In this document: piece after piece, positions 42,449-51,292 of the stretch
Layout of the letters: every line of letters begins with the position of its first letter
How positions within the stretch are numbered: the stretch's first letter is position 1
The notes under the pieces: generated by a model
Seen by the model: only the letters and a program-made list of their open reading frames with translations
Databases searched by the model: none
Told to the model about the DNA's origin: nothing
Assembly: GCF_000308875.1 (NCBI RefSeq)
Contig: NZ_BAGL01000128.1
Span: forward strand, 248,001-312,000
Reading direction: 5' to 3'
From: Nocardia transvalensis NBRC 15921
GTDB lineage: Bacteria; Actinomycetota; Actinomycetes; Mycobacteriales; Mycobacteriaceae
DNA: 64,000 bases
Program-made: the position numbers and the translations under genes

Positions 42449-43813
42449 GTGAGCACTTCCCGTAAGCAGGTCATCCTGGGCGCCTACCTCGGCGGGGTCA
42501 ACCATCACACCGCGTGGTGGCATCCGGACGCGGGCAGCCAGATCGACTTCGGCACCTTCGAGCACACCGCGCGCACCGCCGAACGCGGCCGGTTCGACTT
42601 CTTCTTCCTCGCCGAGGGCCTCGCCCTGCGCGAGCGCGCCGGTGAGATCTTCGATCAGGACATCATCGGCCGCCCCGACACCTTCACCGTGCTGGCCTCC
42701 CTCGCCGCGGTCACCGACCATCTCGGGCTCGCGGGCACCGTCAACGCCACCTTCAACGAGCCCTACGAACTGGCCCGCCGGTTCGCGAGCCTCGATCATC
42801 TCTCCGGCGGCCGGGCGGCGTGGAACGTGGTGACCTCCTTCGACGCGTTCACCGGCCGCAATTTCCGGCGCGGCGGCTTCCTCGATCCCGCCGACCGGTA
42901 CGTGCGCGCCGAGCAGACGCTCAATGCCGTTCGCGCCCTGTGGGATTCGTGGGACGACGAGGACCTGGTCGCCGACCAGGAATCCGGGCGGTTCCTGGGG
43001 CGTCCCGACGCCGGCGCGTTCGCGTTCCGGGGCAGCCAGTTCGACATCTCCGGCCGGTTCACCGTGCCCCGCAGCCCGCAGGGCCGCCCGGTGATCCTGC
43101 AGGCCGGGGTCTCGCCGCAGGGACGCGACTTCGCCGCCGCCAACGCCGACGCGATCTTCTCCCCGTACGGCACACTGCCCGAGGCCGCGGAGTTCTACCG
43201 CGACATCAAGGCGCGGGCGGTGGCGGCCGGGCGCGCGGCCGACGACATCAAGATCCTGCCGTCGGCGAGTTTCGTGCTCGGCGACACCGACTCCGAGGCG
43301 ATCGAGAAGTATCACGCCCTGCGCGACGAACAGGTCACCGGGCAGACCGCGCTCATCCTGCTCGAGCAGATCTGGAACCGTGACCTGTCCGGTTACGACC
43401 CCGACGGGCCTGTGCCCGCCGTCGACCCCGATCCGGACGCGCCGCCGATCATTCAGGGCCGCGCCTTCGTCCACCAGGACCGCTTCGCGACCGCCGCGCG
43501 CCTGCGCGAGGTCGCCGAGGCGAAGAAACTCAGCCTGCGCGAGGTGGTGATCGACCAGTTCGAACGCGGGCCCCTCGTCGGCACCCCGGCACGGGTGGCG
43601 GAGCTGATCGACGACTTCGTCCGCAACGACGGCTCCGACGGCTTCATCCTCGGCTCCCACCTCGTGCCCTGGGGCCTCGACGAGTTCGTCGACCGGGTCG
43701 TCCCCCTCCTGCAGGACCGCGGCGTGCTGCGCGCCGACTACACCGGCACCACCCTGCGCGACAACCTCGCCCTCCCGGCGCCGCAGCCGTCCCGCGCCGT
43801 CACCGGCGCCTGA
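42449..43813 (+). CDS. Flavin-dependent monooxygenase, NtaA/SnaA/DszA family
   Basis: 454 residues from GTG 42449 with GAGCGAGG upstream; a longer frame from 41780 is a shadow over the previous gene. Clear family signatures: GGVNHHTAWWHPDAGSQ, DFFFLAEGLALRER, ASLDHLSGGRAAWNVVTSFD, PQGRPVILQAGVSPQGRDFA and TGTTLRDNLALPAP. It pairs with the short paralogue 11 nt upstream; together they may form a two-component oxygenase or act on successive substrates. The reductase partner is not in the window. Confidence 0.87.
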   Translation: MSTSRKQVILGAYLGGVNHHTAWWHPDAGSQIDFGTFEHTARTAERGRFDFFFLAEGLALRERAGEIFDQDIIGRPDTFTVLASLAAVTDHLGLAGTVNATFNEPYELARRFASLDHLSGGRAAWNVVTSFDAFTGRNFRRGGFLDPADRYVRAEQTLNAVRALWDSWDDEDLVADQESGRFLGRPDAGAFAFRGSQFDISGRFTVPRSPQGRPVILQAGVSPQGRDFAAANADAIFSPYGTLPEAAEFYRDIKARAVAAGRAADDIKILPSASFVLGDTDSEAIEKYHALRDEQVTGQTALILLEQIWNRDLSGYDPDGPVPAVDPDPDAPPIIQGRAFVHQDRFATAARLREVAEAKKLSLREVVIDQFERGPLVGTPARVAELIDDFVRNDGSDGFILGSHLVPWGLDEFVDRVVPLLQDRGVLRADYTGTTLRDNLALPAPQPSRAVTGA

Positions 43814-44009
43814 GCAGGCACGACACCGCGCTGGACGGCGTGCGATCCGGCGCGTAGTCGCTGGTGTGAGCGCACCCACAGAGGCGCTCGAGCGGGAGAT
43901 ATCCGGTGGATTTCGGTGGCGGGGTTTTACGGCGGGCTCGTTGGCTACTCGAAGGAGAACGCACAGCCGACAGAGAGAACTCCCACAACCGCGGGAAGGA
44001 ACCCCGACA

Positions 44010-44309
44010 ATGCTGATGCTCACCCCCACCGCAATCGAGGTCGTCCGGACCATCACATCGGCGGAGGGCACGCCGCAGGACGCCGGCCTGCGCATCTTCA
44101 CCGACGACGGCGCCGAGACACTGCAGCTGGCGCTGGCCGCCGAACCGGCCGAGACCGACAAGATCATGGACGCCGAGGGTTCGCGTATCTTCCTCGACCA
44201 GCAGGCCGCCGCCTACCTCGACGACAAGATCCTCGACGCCGGCGTCGACGGCAACGGCCAGAGCAGCTTCGTCCTGGGCAGCCAGGGCTCCGAACCGTCC
44301 GCCGAATAA
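44010..44309 (+). CDS. HesB/IscA-fold protein without cysteines
   Basis: 99 residues from ATG 44010 (GGGAAGGA upstream; frames from 43866 run through non-conserved sequence). It follows the HesB/IscA-like fold: LTPTAIEVVRTITSAEGTPQ, AGLRIFTDDG, EGSRIFLDQQAAAYLDDKIL, and a closing GQSSFVLG strand. True IscA/HesB scaffolds have three conserved Cys for Fe-S binding; this protein has no Cys, so it cannot hold a cluster by the standard route. Such Cys-free relatives are known in actinobacteria, role unknown. Confidence 0.78.
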   Translation: MLMLTPTAIEVVRTITSAEGTPQDAGLRIFTDDGAETLQLALAAEPAETDKIMDAEGSRIFLDQQAAAYLDDKILDAGVDGNGQSSFVLGSQGSEPSAE

Positions 44310-44321
44310 TTCACTCACCCT

Positions 44322-44356
44322 CGGTAGCCGCCCGGTCGCAGGCCGGGCGGCTACCG
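44322..44356. terminator. Bidirectional terminator between convergent genes
   Basis: Perfect 14-bp stem CGGTAGCCGCCCGG / CCGGGCGGCTACCG with a 7-nt loop, 13 nt after the HesB-like stop and 13 nt before the amidotransferase stop. Confidence 0.75.
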
Positions 44357-44368
44357 CTGTCTTCGCGG

Positions 44369-45112
44369 TCATGCCGCGGCGGGGCAGTAGCGCGCCACGA
44401 ACCGGCGCAGGATCGCGCCGGGCACCGTGATGGATTCCGCGTGCCCGAGGGCGATCAGGGAATCGGCCTCCTCGGGATCGAAATAGCCTGCGTGGCGGTA
44501 GGTTTCGATCCGCAGGGCGAGTCCGTCGCCGTCCAGTTCGGGATGGAACTGGGTGGCGTACACGTGGCTGCCGACCCGCACCATCTGCACCGGGCACCCC
44601 CCGGATCCCGCGAGCAGGACCGCCCCGGGCGGCACCTGCTGGCAGGACTCCTTGTGCCCGACGAACGCCCGGAACGAGCGCGGCAGCCCGCGCAGCAGCG
44701 GATCGGCGCGGGCGGCGGGCGTCGTCTCGACGGTGACCGCGCCCGCGCCCTCGGCGTAGCGGTCGCGGCTCACGGTGCCGCCGAGGACATCGGCCAGCAC
44801 GCTCAGCCCGTAGCAGGCGCCCAGATACGGGATGTCGCGCCGGACGATCTCGGTCACCAGCTTCTTCAGGACCGGTTCGAATCGCCGCTGGTAGCCGGGT
44901 TTGCGCTCGTCGGGATCGCTGAGATTGGCGGGCCCGCCGCCGACGACGACCGCGCTGTAGCCGGCGAGGTCGACCTCGGGGACCTCCCGGTCCATCCGGA
45001 TCCGCACCAGCCCGCCCGGCGCGAAACCGCCGGTGCGCAGGATCGCCTCGTACTCGTCGTCGGCGGCCGCGCGCTCGGGCCGCAGCTGCAGCAGCAGGCA
45101 CGGTGAGGGCAT
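44369..45112 (-). CDS. Class I glutamine amidotransferase-like protein
   Basis: 247 residues. GATase1 fold: oxyanion region VVVGGGPANLSDPD, nucleophile elbow GACYGLSVLA with the catalytic Cys, and QFHPELDGDG with catalytic His and Glu. It is a stand-alone domain, like those that deaminate glutamine conjugates or resemble GuaA's amidotransferase half. The amidase gene is upstream on the same strand, 29 nt away, so the pair may work on related amides. Substrate unknown. Confidence 0.85.
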   Translation of the reverse strand: MPSPCLLLQLRPERAAADDEYEAILRTGGFAPGGLVRIRMDREVPEVDLAGYSAVVVGGGPANLSDPDERKPGYQRRFEPVLKKLVTEIVRRDIPYLGACYGLSVLADVLGGTVSRDRYAEGAGAVTVETTPAARADPLLRGLPRSFRAFVGHKESCQQVPPGAVLLAGSGGCPVQMVRVGSHVYATQFHPELDGDGLALRIETYRHAGYFDPEEADSLIALGHAESITVPGAILRRFVARYCPAAA

Positions 45113-45141
45113 GCCTCCCAGTATCGGCCCGGCGCGCGTCC

Positions 45142-46560
45142 TCAGGCGACGGTTTCCGCGCCCGCGGTGATCTTCGGGAACGGATCGGCGGCCTCGAGCT
45201 GGTAGGCGAGGTCGAGCAGGTCCCGCTCGCGGCCGCGCGGCGCTGACAGGTGCACCGAACCGGGCAGATTGCCGCTGGTCAGCCCGTGCGGCACCGAGAT
45301 CGCGGGCCCGCCGCCGACATTGTTGAACGGCGTGAACCCGACATAGTCGATGAGCTTGCCGAACAGTTCGGGAAACGGCTGCCCGGGCGCGTGCTCGCCG
45401 ATGCGGGGCGCCGGATGCGACAGCACCGGCGTCAGCATCACGTCCAGCTCGGCGAAATGCTCGTCGTAGAGCGCGGTTCCGGCGCGCAGCCGCCGCACGG
45501 CCGGCGCCACCGCCCGCGGGCCGCGCAGCACCTTACCCGCGAGGCCCTTGGTGAACGGGTCGAGTTTCCACGGCCGGAACGAGCCGGGGTGGGTCGCGGT
45601 GAACGCCGCGGACATGACCACCGCGAACAACGCCCAATAGGTCTTGAAGTCCTCGACGAACCCCGGATCGACCCGCAGCCGGGTCTCGGTGACCTCGTGC
45701 CCGGCGGCCGCGAACACGCGCGCGGCGGAATCGAGGACCGCGTCGGTCTCCGGGTGGACGCCGCGGCCGAGGATGTCGTGGCGGATGAGCCCGATGCGCA
45801 GCGGCCGCCCGGTGGGTCCCTCGAGCAGGCCGACCGGCGGAAGGTCCCGGTTGGGCCGGAACCGTTCGGCGGCGGCCAGATAGTGGGCGGTGTCGCGCAC
45901 CGTGCGGGTCAGGACCCCTTCGGCGACCAGATGCACCGGCAGCGCCCGCACGCCCGGCTGGTCCAGCAGCCGGCACCGGGTCGGTTTCAGCCCGACCAGT
46001 CCATTGACCGCGGCCGGGATGCGGATCGAGCCGCCGCCGTCGTTGGCGTGCGCGATCGGCACGGCCCCGGACGCGACGAGCACGGCCGAACCGCCCGAGG
46101 ACGCCCCGGCGGAATGCCCGGTGTTCCACGGGTTGCGGGTCGGCGGCCGGTCGGCGTACTCGGTGCTGGCGGTGAGCCCGAATTCGGGCAGGGTCGACTT
46201 GCCCAGCGCCACGAATCCCGCGCTGAGGAACTGCGCGGCCGGATCGCCGTCGCGGCGCGCCGGGCGCGGGACGAACGCCGCCGAGCCGTGACAGGTGGGC
46301 AGGCCCGCGACATCGGTGTTGTCCTTGACGAACGCGGGCACCCCCGCGAACGGCCCGTCGCCGGGCGCGGCGGCGCGGGCGCGGTCGAAGCATTCGGCCT
46401 GCACGGCGTTGAGCCGGGGATTCACGCGGTTCACCCGGTCGATCGCCGCCGCGATCACCTCGCGGCGGTCCAGGCGTCCCGCGCGGAGTTCGGCGGCCAG
46501 GCTCACCGCGTCGTGGTCGCCCAGGGCGTCGTCGGTGAACGCGTGCACGGTATCGGTCAT
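45142..46560 (-). CDS. Amidase signature family hydrolase
   Basis: 472 residues from ATG 46560 with AAAGGG upstream; the longer frame to 46863 has no conserved residues. The Ser-cis-Ser-Lys site is visible: Lys in PAFVKDNTDVAG, and the two Ser in NTGHSAGASSGGSAVLVASG. GGSIRIPAAVNGLVGLKPTR follows as expected. It hydrolyses an amide of unknown identity in the cytoplasm. Organised with the amidotransferase-like gene downstream. Confidence 0.87.
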   Translation of the reverse strand: MTDTVHAFTDDALGDHDAVSLAAELRAGRLDRREVIAAAIDRVNRVNPRLNAVQAECFDRARAAAPGDGPFAGVPAFVKDNTDVAGLPTCHGSAAFVPRPARRDGDPAAQFLSAGFVALGKSTLPEFGLTASTEYADRPPTRNPWNTGHSAGASSGGSAVLVASGAVPIAHANDGGGSIRIPAAVNGLVGLKPTRCRLLDQPGVRALPVHLVAEGVLTRTVRDTAHYLAAAERFRPNRDLPPVGLLEGPTGRPLRIGLIRHDILGRGVHPETDAVLDSAARVFAAAGHEVTETRLRVDPGFVEDFKTYWALFAVVMSAAFTATHPGSFRPWKLDPFTKGLAGKVLRGPRAVAPAVRRLRAGTALYDEHFAELDVMLTPVLSHPAPRIGEHAPGQPFPELFGKLIDYVGFTPFNNVGGGPAISVPHGLTSGNLPGSVHLSAPRGRERDLLDLAYQLEAADPFPKITAGAETVA

Positions 46561-46706
46561 GTCGGCAATGCCCTTTCTCCGGATCCACACCAGGGTAGAA
46601 AGTCCTCCGCGCGGTAATCTTTGTGCCCTGTGTGCCCACGTCGGCGATGTCGTTGGCTGTGGGAGGAAGAGGCGGAATCGGTTGCCCGAACGGGAAGTGT
46701 GGCGCC

Positions 46707-47039
46707 ATGAGGCATGAGGACGAACGACAATCGGCGACTCCGCCGCCGGGGGTTCCGGCCGCGCCGCGCGAGGGCCCCGCGAAGGCGTCGGATGCCGTAG
46801 CCCGGCCGCCCGCGCTGCGCTCCATCGCCCCGGCCGACCGCGCCCGGGTCGCCGAGACGGCACGCCGGGCCGCGGCCGCTCGCGCCAACGCCGAATCCGC
46901 GCTGGCCAGGGCGCAGGCCGCCCGCGAATTCGCGGAGGCCGCCTACGACCGGATCAATGCCTGCCGTGAGGCCGTCGAGCGGGCCCGCACCGCACGGGGC
47001 GACGGCGACCACGTCGGTCTCACGCCGGCCACGCCCTGA
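46707..47039 (+). CDS. Small Ala/Arg-rich helical protein
   Basis: 110 residues from ATG 46707. A disordered Pro/Ala-rich start is followed by a long predicted helix (VAETARRAAAARANAESALA, then AREFAEAAYDRINACREAVE), with spacing that fits a coiled coil. No family recognised. It is divergent from the amidase and convergent with an ANTAR protein gene, 12 nt stop to stop. The antisense strand is not a better gene. Confidence 0.5.
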   Translation: MRHEDERQSATPPPGVPAAPREGPAKASDAVARPPALRSIAPADRARVAETARRAAAARANAESALARAQAAREFAEAAYDRINACREAVERARTARGDGDHVGLTPATP

Positions 47040-47051
47040 CACCGAGCGCGG

Positions 47052-47807
47052 TCAGCCGGACCGCCCGGCGGACCTCCGGGCGATGTTCGGTTCGTCGAAA
47101 TGCGAAGCGCCCGGAGGTGTTCCGCCGATCGAGGCGACCAGTTCGGCGGCGATCGCGGCGAGTTTGACGTTGCGCCGGTTCGACGCGGTGCGCAGCAGGC
47201 CGAAGGCCGCGTCGCGGTCGCAGCGCCGCTGCCCCATCAGAATGCCGACGGCCTGATCGATCACCGACCGCGAGTCCAGCGCCGCGCGCAACTGCTCGGT
47301 CACGGCGGTGCGGCGGGTGGCGTCCATCGCGACCTGCAGCAGCACGCTCAGGTGCGCCGCGATCACGGCGGCGGCCGTACGGGTCGGCTCGTCGAGGGGG
47401 CCGGGCCGGTGGCTGTAGACGCTCAGCGTGCCGATCGTCTCCTCGCCCGCCCGCAGCGGCCACACCTCGTGCGCGGCGACCCCGTGCGCGCGCATGCGCC
47501 GCGCGTGGTCCGGCCAGCGCGGGTCGTTCCCGGCGTCGGGTATCGAGATCGCCTGTCCCGCTTCGGCCGCGGCCCGGTACGGTCCGGGCCGGGCGTGGTG
47601 TGGCTCGTCGGCGGCGATCAGTGCGTGAGCGGCCGCCGAACCGCCGGCCGCGGCCGGGGGTCCGGTGAGTGTCACGCCGACCAGCGGCCGGCCCGGCAGC
47701 ATTCCCGAGACGATGCCGGCGATGTCGCGGGGACTGTCGAGGATGGCGCGGTCGGCCAGTAGCAGGGCGGTGAGCTGGGTGATTCCCGTGGTGAGATCAT
47801 CGGTCAT
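47052..47807 (-). CDS. GAF-ANTAR RNA-binding regulator
   Basis: 251 residues. GAF-like sensor about 20-155 (AGNDPRWPDHARRMRAHGVA, GEETIGTLSVYSHRPGPLD), then an ANTAR three-helix domain about 170-225 (LDSRSVIDQAVGILMGQRRC, AFGLLRTASNRRNVKLAAIA). ANTAR domains bind dual-hairpin RNA and prevent transcription termination. Last gene in the CheB/CheR/ANTAR run, 25 nt from the preceding gene. The signal is unknown. Confidence 0.85.
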   Translation of the reverse strand: MTDDLTTGITQLTALLLADRAILDSPRDIAGIVSGMLPGRPLVGVTLTGPPAAAGGSAAAHALIAADEPHHARPGPYRAAAEAGQAISIPDAGNDPRWPDHARRMRAHGVAAHEVWPLRAGEETIGTLSVYSHRPGPLDEPTRTAAAVIAAHLSVLLQVAMDATRRTAVTEQLRAALDSRSVIDQAVGILMGQRRCDRDAAFGLLRTASNRRNVKLAAIAAELVASIGGTPPGASHFDEPNIARRSAGRSG

Positions 47808-47832
47808 CCGTCACCTCCGCGGAGCGTGTCCG

Positions 47833-48726
47833 TCAGCACAGCCGGTATCCCTCCTCGACGATGAGGCGGGCCAGTTCGCGCAGGGAGATGCCCTCCGCGA
47901 ACGCCCGCGCGCGCATGAGGACCAGAGCCGTGTCGACCGGTTGGCCCGCGTGGACGGCCACCATACCGACGGCCTGATTGACGGTGGTGAGGTAGTCGGC
48001 GTCGTCGAACAGCGCACCGGTCGGCGGCGCTCCGTCGGCGGCGGCGGGCTGCTGCGTCAGCAGTACGTCGTTGACCAGGGCGTCGGCGATGCGGTTGGCG
48101 GTGCCGACGGTGCCCTGGGGCAGCAGCGGATGGTCGGAGAACCCGCACAGTGCGCCCATCCGCCCGGCGCCGACGGTGAGCGGCACCGCTACCAGCGACC
48201 GGATGCCGAGATCCAGTGCGGCCCTGCCGTATTGGGGCCAGCGGGCCGCCAGTTCGGTGGCGTCCGCGCAGACGGCGTCCAGGCCGTTGACGACGTCGCG
48301 CGCCGGGCCCTGCCCGATCGTGGCCTCGATGTCGTGGGCGGCCCGGGACCGGGTGTCGGAGGAGGAGGTGAGCAACTCCTGCTGCCGGTCGTCGAACAGT
48401 GTCAGCGCGGCGCCGGCCAGGCCCAGATTCTCGGCCACCGCGGCCATGAACACCGGCCGGACCATGTCGGTCCCGCTGGTACGCCACAGCTGCAACCGCA
48501 GGGCGTGCAGTTCGTAGAGGCGGGCGCAGGCGAGATGACGCTCCGCGATGCGCCGGTGCAGGATCGCCATGCGTTCACGGAACGGCTGCATCGACTCCGG
48601 GGGTGCGCCGACCTGACGCTCGTAGGCGGCGGCCGTGGCCGCGGCACGTTCGGCACGCCCCAGCTCGAGACGATACCGGCGCCACTGTGCTCGCACGTCG
48701 TCGTAGGCGCTCGCGGAGGACGACAC
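47833..48726 (-). CDS. GAF-ANTAR-like regulator with N-terminal coiled coil
   Basis: 297 residues. A helical N-terminus about 10-70 (AQWRRYRLELGRAERAAATA), GAF about 85-215 (TVGAGRMGALCGFSDHPLL), then an ANTAR-like domain about 235-295 (YLTTVNQAVGMVAVHAGQPV, ISLRELARLIVEEGYRLC). Lies 50 nt downstream of the CheR-PAS gene. With its neighbour it would couple an unknown stimulus to antitermination; two ANTAR proteins in a row may form heterodimers. Confidence 0.8.
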   Translation of the reverse strand: MSSSASAYDDVRAQWRRYRLELGRAERAAATAAAYERQVGAPPESMQPFRERMAILHRRIAERHLACARLYELHALRLQLWRTSGTDMVRPVFMAAVAENLGLAGAALTLFDDRQQELLTSSSDTRSRAAHDIEATIGQGPARDVVNGLDAVCADATELAARWPQYGRAALDLGIRSLVAVPLTVGAGRMGALCGFSDHPLLPQGTVGTANRIADALVNDVLLTQQPAAADGAPPTGALFDDADYLTTVNQAVGMVAVHAGQPVDTALVLMRARAFAEGISLRELARLIVEEGYRLC

Positions 48727-48776
48727 GGGATAAGACTAGCGCTTCACCGTACGGAATGCGACAACTGTGCGAATCG

Positions 48777-50681
48777 TTAATTGCGTTGCGCCGCAGAAGG
48801 TACCGATCCTTCTTCCATCAACAGGACCACGCCGTCGCGGATACCGTCCATCGGCGTACACGTCACCGCGCACACGATCGAGCGACCGATTCGGTTGACG
48901 GCCGGGATGTCCACCGGTCCGCTGCGGCGCCGCGACTTCAGGCACTGCTGAATGTTCTCGTTCAGCGATTCGGTCGGCAGGCCGAAATCCAGTGCGGCGA
49001 AGTACTGCTGGTGCACCTCGTCGGAGCGCAGCCCCCACAGTTCCTCGGCGCCGCGGTTCCAGCTGCGCACCCGCAGATCGCCGTCGAGGACCACCACCCC
49101 GGCCGCGACGCTGGACAGTATGCCCTCGAGAAATCCGCGGGCCTCGTCCAATTCGCCGCTGCGGATGCGCAGCTCCTCGTTCATGGTCTCGAGTTCCTCG
49201 TTGCCCGATTGCAGCTCTTCGTTGGTGGTTTCGAGTTCCTCGTTGGTGGATTGCAGTTCCTCGTTGGTGGTTTCGAGTTCCTCGATGCTGGACTGCAGTT
49301 CCTCGTTGGTGGTTTCGAGTTCCTCGTTGGTGGACTGCAGTTCCTCGTAGGCGGTCTCCAGTTCCTCGCGCTTGACCTTCACCTCGAGCGACAGGCGGGT
49401 GGAGACGGTGGTGTCGACGAAATTGATCACGACACCCACATGCGGCCCCTCGCCACTCCACAGCGGCTGCACGTGCACGTCGAAGAACTGGGTCTCGTCC
49501 GGGCCGAGGCGGCGCTCCACGGAATTGACGCGGATGACGCGGTGCTCGGCGACGGCCTGTTCGATCAGCGACCGCAACTCGATCGGCCGGTAGGAGATCT
49601 CGAGTTCGCTGAGCGGGCGGCCGATGTCGTGGGGGGAGAGCCCGAACTGGCCGCGCATCTGGCCGTTGAGGACGGTCACCTTGCCCTCGATATCGACCCC
49701 GAGCATCGCGACGGGCGTGGTCTCCAGCGCGAGTTCGCCCAGCACCCGCCGTTTCACGAAGCCCTGCACCTCCTGCCCGAGACCGATATCCAGCCGGGGC
49801 GGGACGGGCGTGTGCATCGTCCCGGCCTCGCCCGCGCGGCGGCGGAAGATGCGCTGCCGCATATTGGCGACCTCGAACCGTTCCCCGTCCGACAGCAGCA
49901 TTTCCGCTTTGCCGAGGAACAGGAATCCGCTGTCGCCGAGCGCGAAATGAAAGCGGTCGAGTATCTGCGACTGGGCCTCCACATTGAAATACATCAGGGT
50001 GTTGCGGCAGATCAGCAGATCCAGGCGCGAGATCGGGGCGTCACGGGTGATGTCGTGGCGGCCGAAGATGACCCGGCGCCGCAGATCGGTGCGGAAGACG
50101 AATTTGTCGCCGTTGGGCTCGAAATAGCGGTCGCGCAGGTCGGCCGTCAACGGTTCGAGGGCCTTGGCGCTGTACATGCCGGAGCGGGCGTCGCGCAGCG
50201 CCTCCTCGTCCACGTCGGTGCCGTAGATCTTGACGCGTTTGACCGCCTCGTCGATGCCCAGCACCTCGGCGAACGCGATCGCCAGCGAATACGCCTCCTC
50301 GCCGCTCGAGCAGCCGGCGCTCCAGATCCGGATCTCGCGGTTGGGGTCGATGGTGGTGAGCAGTTCCGGCAGGATCTCCCGCTGCAGGTACTGCCAGGCG
50401 TCGATATCGCGGAAGAAGCTGGTGACGTTGATGAGGATGGTGTTGAACAGCGACCGGAACTCGTCGGCGTTGGTCTCGAGGTAGTCGCGATAGTCCGCGT
50501 AGTCGGCGATCCGCACCTCGTGCATGCGTTTCTGGATGCGCCGCGCCAGCGAGGAGCGCTTGTAGCCGGTGAAATCGAAACCGCGCGAATCGCGGATGAA
50601 GATCAGCAGCTCCTCCAGCGCGCTGTCGGCCGCGGTGGCGGGATCGGCTTCGGAGGTGAGGTCATCGGTCTCGTCGGTCAC
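48777..50681 (-). CDS. CheR methyltransferase fused to PAS domains and a repeat coiled coil
   Basis: 634 residues. CheR part: N-terminal helices about 20-100, SAM motif IWSAGCSSGEEAYSLAI (119-135), and LICRNTLMYFN (223-233). PAS 1 about 315-430 (VLGVDIEGKVTVLNGQM type). Residues 435-513 are a perfect heptad array built of (T/S)NEEL(E/Q)(T/S) units. PAS 2 about 515-625 (GVVVLDGDLRVRSWNRGAEE). There is no histidine-kinase domain. Its start overlaps the cheB stop (ATGA). CheR normally methylates chemoreceptors; none is in the window, so the target is unknown and a non-chemotactic role is likely. Confidence 0.88.
   Translation of the reverse strand: MTDETDDLTSEADPATAADSALEELLIFIRDSRGFDFTGYKRSSLARRIQKRMHEVRIADYADYRDYLETNADEFRSLFNTILINVTSFFRDIDAWQYLQREILPELLTTIDPNREIRIWSAGCSSGEEAYSLAIAFAEVLGIDEAVKRVKIYGTDVDEEALRDARSGMYSAKALEPLTADLRDRYFEPNGDKFVFRTDLRRRVIFGRHDITRDAPISRLDLLICRNTLMYFNVEAQSQILDRFHFALGDSGFLFLGKAEMLLSDGERFEVANMRQRIFRRRAGEAGTMHTPVPPRLDIGLGQEVQGFVKRRVLGELALETTPVAMLGVDIEGKVTVLNGQMRGQFGLSPHDIGRPLSELEISYRPIELRSLIEQAVAEHRVIRVNSVERRLGPDETQFFDVHVQPLWSGEGPHVGVVINFVDTTVSTRLSLEVKVKREELETAYEELQSTNEELETTNEELQSSIEELETTNEELQSTNEELETTNEELQSGNEELETMNEELRIRSGELDEARGFLEGILSSVAAGVVVLDGDLRVRSWNRGAEELWGLRSDEVHQQYFAALDFGLPTESLNENIQQCLKSRRRSGPVDIPAVNRIGRSIVCAVTCTPMDGIRDGVVLLMEEGSVPSAAQRN
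49170..49346 (-). repeat. 42-bp (2 x 21-bp) coding repeats for a heptad coiled coil
   Basis: Within the CheR-PAS gene, about four 14-residue units alternate ELQSTNE and ELETTNE. The DNA repeats almost exactly, so copy number may change by slippage and the coiled-coil length is probably functional rather than sequence-specific. Confidence 0.7.
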
Positions 50682-51292
50682 GCCGTCCTCCGCTCCACCA
50701 GGCCGGACAGGACGCCGGCGACTTCACCCAGGGGCAGCACGAAGTCGACCGCGCCCGTGCGGATGGCCGCCTCGGGCATCCCCGTGAACTCGGCCTCCTC
50801 CGGGTCCTGCACGATCACGGTCCCGCCGCGGGACTTGACGGCGCTCACTCCCATGGCGCCGTCGCTGCCGGACCCGGTGAGCACGCACGCGATCGCGCGC
50901 GGCCCGTACGCGCCGGCGACGGATTCGAACAGCAGGTCGGCGGACGGCCGGACGAAGTGCACGAGCTCACTACTCGACAATGCGAGCACTCCTTGCTTAC
51001 CTACCAGCAGATGGTAGTTCGGGGGCGCGATGTAGACGACGCCGGGTTCGATCCGATCGTCGGCGGCCGCGAGGCGCACGGGGAGCCGGGTGCGCCGGGC
51101 GAGCACGTCGGCGATGACCGTCTCGTGCCGCGGATCGAGATGCTGGACCACGAGAACGGGCACGGGGAAGGCCTCGGACAGTCCGCCCAGCACTCGGCTC
51201 AGCGCCGTGACCCCGCCCGCGGACGAGGCGATCGCGACGACACGGAAATCCCCGGCCGCGGCGGGGTCCGGGCCGCCGGGGTCGCCGGTCAT
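50678..51292 (-). CDS. CheB-type methylesterase catalytic domain
   Basis: 204 residues, only the CheB C-terminal esterase domain, without the receiver domain of chemotaxis CheB. The Ser-His-Asp triad is visible: AIASSAGGVTALS, VVQHLDPRHETVIADVLARR and LTGSGSDGAMGVSAVKSRGG. It reverses methylation made by CheR. ATG overlap with the CheR gene shows co-translation. Without a receiver, control would have to come from partner proteins. Confidence 0.87.
   Translation of the reverse strand: MTGDPGGPDPAAAGDFRVVAIASSAGGVTALSRVLGGLSEAFPVPVLVVQHLDPRHETVIADVLARRTRLPVRLAAADDRIEPGVVYIAPPNYHLLVGKQGVLALSSSELVHFVRPSADLLFESVAGAYGPRAIACVLTGSGSDGAMGVSAVKSRGGTVIVQDPEEAEFTGMPEAAIRTGAVDFVLPLGEVAGVLSGLVERRTA

Noticed and set aside
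49170..49346. Regular ~21-bp repeats that could suggest a CRISPR-like array
   Set aside because: The units are contiguous with no unique spacers and encode a clean heptad coiled coil.
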